From Geomonas silvestris (GTDB lineage: Bacteria; Desulfobacterota; Desulfuromonadia; Geobacterales; Geobacteraceae), in the NCBI RefSeq assembly GCF_014193515.1, contig NZ_BLXX01000004.1, positions 124,001 through 188,000 of the forward strand: a DNA stretch of 64,000 bases, given 5' to 3'. The first letter of the stretch is position 1. Every line of letters starts with the position of its first letter. The position numbers were made by a program, and so were the translations under genes. The notes beneath the pieces are model-generated. The model saw only the letters and a program-made list of their open reading frames with translations, ran no database searches and had not been told where the DNA came from. Below, in pieces: positions 60,944-64,000 of this stretch.

Positions 60944-62128
60944 CTATTCCTGCTCCTCTGCGGCAACCTCGACAACCGGGGCCTCCGCGGCAACCTCGAC
61001 AACCGGGGCCTCCGCGGCAGCCTCGGCCTCGGCCTCGGCGGCCTCGACTTCGGTTCCGTCATAGGAGGCGAACTGCAAAAGTTCCGCCTCGGCCATGCGG
61101 GTTTCGCTCTTGATGTCGATCTTCCAGCCGGTCAGCTTGGCGGCGAGCCGCACGTTCTGGCCGCGCTTGCCGATGGCGAGCGAGAGCTGGTCGTCGGCCA
61201 CGATGACTTCCATGGCGTACTCTTCCTCGTCGACATAGACCTTGGAGACCACGGCAGGAGCCAGTGCGTTGCAGGCGAAACGGGCGATGTCGTCGCTCCA
61301 GGGGATGATGTCGATCTTCTCGCCCCTCAGTTCGGAGACCACGTTCTGCACGCGGCTGCCGCGCATGCCGACGCAGGCGCCGACCGGATCGACGTCGGAG
61401 TCGTGCGAGTAGACGGCGATCTTCGCGCGCCCGCCCGGCTCGCGCACGACACCCTTGATCTCCACGATCCCTTCGGCGATCTCCGGCACCTCGGCTTCGA
61501 AGAGCTTGGCGAGCATCTGGGGATGGGTGCGCGACAGCATGATCTGCGGCCCCTTGGTGGTCATGCGGATCTCGGTGATGACAGCTTTGACGCGGTCGCC
61601 CTGACGGTAGACCTCGCGCGGGGCCTGCTCCTTGTGCGGCAAAAGCGCCTCGGCGCGCCCCAGGTCGACGATGAGGTCGCCCTTCTCGAAGCGGCGCACC
61701 ACGCCGTTCACGATCTCGTTCATGCGCTCCTGGAACTCGTTGTAGATGGTCTCGCGCTCGGCCTCGCGCACGCGCTGGATGATGACCTGCTTCGCGGTCT
61801 GGGCAGCGATGCGGGAGAAGCCGCTGGCGTCCATCTTCATGCCGATGGAGTCGCCCACCTCGACATCCGGATCCTCCTCGCGCGCCTCGACCAGTTCGAT
61901 CTCGCGATAGGAATCCTCCACTTCGTCCACGACGGTAACGAACTCAAACAGCTCCACTTCACCGATCTCCGGGTTGTAGTGAGCTTCCAGATCGCGGGTA
62001 TTGCGGAACTTCTTGTTGGCAGCGGTCAGAACGGCCTGTTCCAGCGCCTCCACGACGATGTTCTTGTCGATACCCTTCTCTTTGACGATCTGGTCAATGG
62101 TATGCTTGAGGTTAAAGCTCGTTTCCAC
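60944..62128 (-). CDS. nusA: Transcription termination/antitermination factor NusA
   Basis: A 394-residue NusA. The N-terminal RNA polymerase-binding domain (LKHTIDQIVKEKGIDKNIVVEALEQAVLTAANKKF) is followed by an S1 domain (GVVRRFEKGDLIVDLGRAEALLPHKEQAPREVYRQGDRV) and two KH domains (PEIAEGIVEIKGVVREPGGRAKIAVYS; GKRGQNVRLAAKLTGWKIDI). The E. coli-type acidic repeats are absent; instead the C-terminus is a short acidic tail with two identical APVVEVAAE units coded by a 27-bp tandem repeat. It lies 45 bases after rimP and controls pausing and termination, possibly of its own operon. Confidence 0.97.
   Translation of the reverse strand: METSFNLKHTIDQIVKEKGIDKNIVVEALEQAVLTAANKKFRNTRDLEAHYNPEIGEVELFEFVTVVDEVEDSYREIELVEAREEDPDVEVGDSIGMKMDASGFSRIAAQTAKQVIIQRVREAERETIYNEFQERMNEIVNGVVRRFEKGDLIVDLGRAEALLPHKEQAPREVYRQGDRVKAVITEIRMTTKGPQIMLSRTHPQMLAKLFEAEVPEIAEGIVEIKGVVREPGGRAKIAVYSHDSDVDPVGACVGMRGSRVQNVVSELRGEKIDIIPWSDDIARFACNALAPAVVSKVYVDEEEYAMEVIVADDQLSLAIGKRGQNVRLAAKLTGWKIDIKSETRMAEAELLQFASYDGTEVEAAEAEAEAAAEAPVVEVAAEAPVVEVAAEEQE
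60961..61021 (-). repeat. 27-bp tandem repeat at the end of nusA
   Basis: Two identical 27-base units start at 60961 and 60988 (each beginning CGGCAACCTCGACAACCGGG), with a partial third. They keep frame and give the repeated EAPVVEVAA tail of NusA. Identity at the DNA level points to recent duplication or slippage. Confidence 0.8.
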
Positions 62129-62173
62129 GTCACTGTCTCCTTCGACTTTCTGATATTGTCAGGTGTAAAAAGA

Positions 62174-62653
62174 TTAAAATTCAAACTCGAGGTTGGCCTT
62201 GGCCACCTTTTCCAGCGGGATCGCTGCGTGCTGCCCCTCTTTGAGATCCACGCCGATGACGCCGCCCTCGATCCCGGTCAAGGTGCCGAGGAAGGTCTTG
62301 CGCTTGTTCCCCTGGTCGTCGGCCCACATGTCGTAGGTGCGCACCTTGACGAGCTTCCCCGCGTAGCGCTGGAAATCCGCCACCTTTTTCAGGGGCCGGC
62401 AGATTCCGGGGGAGGAAACCTCCAGATTGTAGTGACCGGAGATGATATCTTCCACGTCGAGAATGTCAGAAAGCTCGCGACTTACCCCGGCGCAGTCGTC
62501 CAGGGTGATGCCGCCTTCCTTGTCCAGGAAAACCCGGACCACCATGTCCCGCCCTTCCCGCTTGTACTCCAGATCAACCAGTTCCATACCGAGCGGAGTC
62601 GCGATCTGTTCGATCACCTCGGTGAGTCGTTCAGCTACGTCTACTTTTGCCAT
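62174..62653 (-). CDS. rimP: Ribosome maturation factor RimP
   Basis: A 159-residue RimP with the pattern QIATPLGMELVDLEYKREGRDMVVRVFLDKEGGITLDDCAGVSRELSDILDVEDIISGHYNLEVSSPGICRPLKKVADFQRYAGKLVKVRTY. The YNLEVSSPGIxRPL block is the family signature. It assists 30S assembly and is the first gene of the operon with nusA, as in most bacteria. The ribosome site (GAAAG) is weak. A terminator-like hairpin lies between the promoter and this gene. No tRNA or leader peptide is seen upstream. Confidence 0.96.
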   Translation of the reverse strand: MAKVDVAERLTEVIEQIATPLGMELVDLEYKREGRDMVVRVFLDKEGGITLDDCAGVSRELSDILDVEDIISGHYNLEVSSPGICRPLKKVADFQRYAGKLVKVRTYDMWADDQGNKRKTFLGTLTGIEGGVIGVDLKEGQHAAIPLEKVAKANLEFEF

Positions 62654-62671
62654 AACTTTCGATTTCCCAAT

Positions 62672-62701
62672 AAAAAAAGTGAGCCGGAAGAGCTCACTTT
62701 T
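62672..62701 (-). terminator. Terminator-like hairpin in the rimP-nusA leader
   Basis: On the minus strand AAAAGTGAGC-TCTTCCG-GCTCACTTTT, continuing with T residues, forms a ten-base-pair stem. It ends 19 bases before the rimP ATG and lies after the candidate promoter, so it could attenuate the operon. It could also simply end transcripts arriving from the desaturase gene. Confidence 0.8.
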
Positions 62702-62724
62702 GAGTGAACATTAACATGTGACCC

Positions 62725-62755
62725 ATTATGTACCACGTACTGTTCCTTTATGCAA
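62725..62755 (-). promoter_or_regulatory. Candidate promoter of the rimP-nusA-infB operon
   Basis: On the minus strand TTGCAT (62755-62750), a 17-base spacer and TACATAAT (62732-62725) precede rimP by about 70 bases. The leader would contain the terminator-like hairpin at 62672-62701. Confidence 0.55.
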
Positions 62756-62823
62756 GGGATTTTTTTAGGGATTCTTCCCGTTTTTCAGAGACCTGCGGCA
62801 CGGAACTGGGGCACCGTCGTCTG

Positions 62824-62972
62824 CTATCTTACCTTTTTTGACAGGAAGGTTGCAGCGGCTTTTTCTACGCCTTCCCTTAGCGGGAACTCAGCCTGAAAAC
62901 CTGCGCTACATTGTGCATTTCCCATAGGAAACGTGGTTCGCAATGGTACTTGAATGCACCGAAGACAAAGCC
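62824..62972 (-). pseudogene. C-terminal remnant of an NAD-dependent sugar epimerase/dehydratase
   Basis: An open stretch ends in MGNAQCSAGFQAEFPLREGV, EKAAATFLSKKVR and a stop at 62824. The pattern LGFxPxxxLREGVEKxxxxF is the usual C-terminus of NAD-dependent epimerase/dehydratase proteins. The rest of the gene is missing; the fragment stops where a dispersed repeat begins (62973). It may be the end of a gene lost through deletion or repeat insertion. There is no ribosome site for the internal ATG. The assignment rests on about 40 residues, so it is tentative. Confidence 0.4.
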
Positions 62973-63134
62973 TTAACCACAGAGGACACAGAGGCGCACA
63001 GAAAAACCGTAAAATCTAAGAGCTAACCACAGAGTAACACAGGGGGAAATCAAAAGGTGCACCGAGGAAAAACTGAGACCTTTGGATTTTCCCCCGTTTT
63101 TTGTCTTTCCTCTGTGCTCCCCTGTGCGCCTCTG
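62973..63134. repeat. Dispersed intergenic repeat (CACAGAGG family)
   Basis: The left end reads TTAACCACAGAGGACACAGA then GGCGCACAG; a second copy of TAACCACAGAG lies near 63023. The right end (63109-63134) carries CCTCTGTG and GTGCGCCTCTG, partly the inverted complement of the left end. It resembles the 16863-17046 element in design but differs in sequence. It separates the epimerase remnant from the desaturase gene and leaves no coding sequence. Confidence 0.65.
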
Positions 63135-63163
63135 CGCTTCACGCTTTTGAACCTGTCGGCCAC

Positions 63164-63910
63164 TCACCTGCTCTCGAGGTCGTCCGGTGCGTAAAAGGCG
63201 TAGTGCGTATCGGTGGTTTTTTTGTAGCCGGGGTACCAGCCTCTGGCTAAGAGATTCAGGAGCGGATCGGTCATCCCGTTCAAGAATGCGTAGTTCTGGT
63301 TGTCTTGCAGGTGGTGCCGGGCGTGGTGCCGCTTGGGAAGGATAAGCTTGAGGGAACCCAGGAACAGGGTGAGAGGTGCGGCGGAACTGTGCGCGAGGTA
63401 GTGCGAGACCTCGGCCAGGGAGGAGAGAATGCCGACGTACACGAAGATATGGGCGGCTAGCGGTTGCAGCTGCCCCATCTTGAACAGCAGCAGCACGAAC
63501 AACAGATAACCGACGAGCCAGATCTTCGAGCCGGTCTCGTTGAAATAGACCACGGGAAGCGGCCGTTTCTTGTACTGCAAGACCTTGTGGTGCAGGTGGA
63601 AGTTGGCGATGAAGGGACCGAAGATCGAGTCGTAGCGATCGTTGTTGTCCATCATCATGTGCACCAGACCGTTGATGAAGTCGGTGAGCAGGACAGAAAT
63701 AACAATGGCGACGGCTTGACCGACGGGGCCGATGCTCACCGGCCAGACGAGATACAGCAGACACGCCTGCAGTGAGACATTGGCGCTGGAGACGGCGAAA
63801 TTGAAAACCTGGTAGCGCGCGAGCGACCGGTAGCGCTGCATGGCGTTGTTGAACTGGATCTGCTTTTCCGACAATTCCTGGCTCAGACATTCCACGCGGC
63901 AGTTCTCCAT
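63164..63910 (-). CDS. Kua/TMEM189/CarF-like membrane lipid desaturase
   Basis: A 248-residue membrane protein with about four hydrophobic segments and histidine clusters in the order of the Kua (plasmanylethanolamine desaturase) family: LTDFINGLVHMMMDN, IANFHLHHK, SSLAEVSHYLAHSS and LILPKRHHARHHLQDNQNYAFLNGMTDPLLN. These would hold a diiron centre. Myxobacterial CarF and animal TMEM189 use O2 to form the vinyl-ether bond of plasmalogens. Here the substrate is unknown; a related desaturase acting on another lipid is possible. It stands alone with its own promoter. The 18 N-terminal residues (MENCRVECLSQELSEKQI) are hydrophilic. Confidence 0.78.
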   Translation of the reverse strand: MENCRVECLSQELSEKQIQFNNAMQRYRSLARYQVFNFAVSSANVSLQACLLYLVWPVSIGPVGQAVAIVISVLLTDFINGLVHMMMDNNDRYDSIFGPFIANFHLHHKVLQYKKRPLPVVYFNETGSKIWLVGYLLFVLLLFKMGQLQPLAAHIFVYVGILSSLAEVSHYLAHSSAAPLTLFLGSLKLILPKRHHARHHLQDNQNYAFLNGMTDPLLNLLARGWYPGYKKTTDTHYAFYAPDDLESR

Positions 63911-63964
63911 CCCGTCCCCAGGCTGCTCTCGATTACCAAGGCTTTCATTCAGTGCTCAGAGATT

Positions 63965-63994
63965 CTATTACAACGGAGCGGCCGTTTGTGTCAA
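63965..63994 (-). promoter_or_regulatory. Candidate promoter of the desaturase gene
   Basis: On the minus strand a perfect TTGACA (63994-63989), an 18-base spacer and TAATAG (63970-63965) lie about 55 bases upstream of the ATG. Confidence 0.55.
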
Positions 63995-64000
63995 CGTATG

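Noticed and set aside
57975-61064. Plus-strand open frame of 1029 codons opposite infB, ylxR and nusA
   Set aside because: It is antisense to three essential genes with clear motifs; its translation is low-complexity, without a domain, and it is a by-product of high GC and codon bias.
62702-62972. tRNA gene upstream of rimP, as in the E. coli operon
   Set aside because: No cloverleaf or T-loop consensus could be found on either strand.

Overview
The window is about 60% GC and looks like a chromosome segment of a Geobacter-type deltaproteobacterium (Geobacterales; Geobacter, Geomonas or Citrifermentans relatives). The reasons are the complete rimP-nusA-ylxR-infB-rbfA-nrnA-truB-rpsO-pnp run followed by M16 peptidase and dut, a butyrate-type beta-oxidation operon with its own ETF, a malic enzyme fused to a phosphotransacetylase-like domain, a multi-domain diheme cytochrome c, a sigma-54-type promoter on a polysaccharide operon, and intergenic repeats typical of that group. 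Genus-level assignment is inference. No tRNA, rRNA, insertion sequence or CRISPR array was found.

Layout. 1-10.5 kb: a minus-strand surface-polysaccharide operon, read from a candidate sigma-54 promoter near 10.39 kb: SLBB export protein, Wzz-like chain-length protein, Wzx-like flippase, AsnB-like amidotransferase, TagD cytidylyltransferase, TagB-type glycerophosphotransferase and a Wzy-like membrane protein cut by the window edge. This predicts a glycerol-phosphate-decorated capsule or exopolysaccharide. 10.6-11.6 kb: a DUF1294 membrane protein and an L,D-transpeptidase-like protein. 11.6-19.2 kb: a beta-oxidation operon (thiolase, 3-hydroxyacyl-CoA dehydrogenase, crotonase, acyl-CoA dehydrogenase, EtfB, EtfA, second acyl-CoA dehydrogenase). 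19.3-26.2 kb: small unknown proteins, a response-regulator diguanylate cyclase, an RluA synthase, a Xaa-Pro peptidase/nitroreductase pair, a MerR regulator and an endonuclease Q-like PHP protein. 26.4-35 kb: cytochrome c, a MarR/OmpA-like lipoprotein divergent pair, a ClC channel/TPR pair, a small lipoprotein and a sodium/proton antiporter. 35-40.8 kb: DsbC-like isomerase, ROK kinase, HIT protein, malic enzyme and TonB-like protein. 40.8-46.5 kb: a MoxR-DUF58-transglutaminase-TPR operon. 46.7-47.9 kb: queE-queD.

48.5-62.7 kb is one long minus-strand information-processing operon, from rimP to a small membrane protein. It begins at a promoter followed at once by a terminator-like hairpin (possible attenuation) and ends at a rho-independent terminator. 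That terminator lies in the most unusual feature of the window: a tandem array with an exact 41-bp period between the operon end and queD (47963-48451), whose units look like degenerate copies of the terminator. The right end holds a CarF/TMEM189 (Kua)-like lipid desaturase and a short epimerase remnant abutting a dispersed repeat.

All functions are read from sequence motifs and gene order. No database search was possible, and start codons were chosen from ribosome-binding sites, overlaps and family N-termini.
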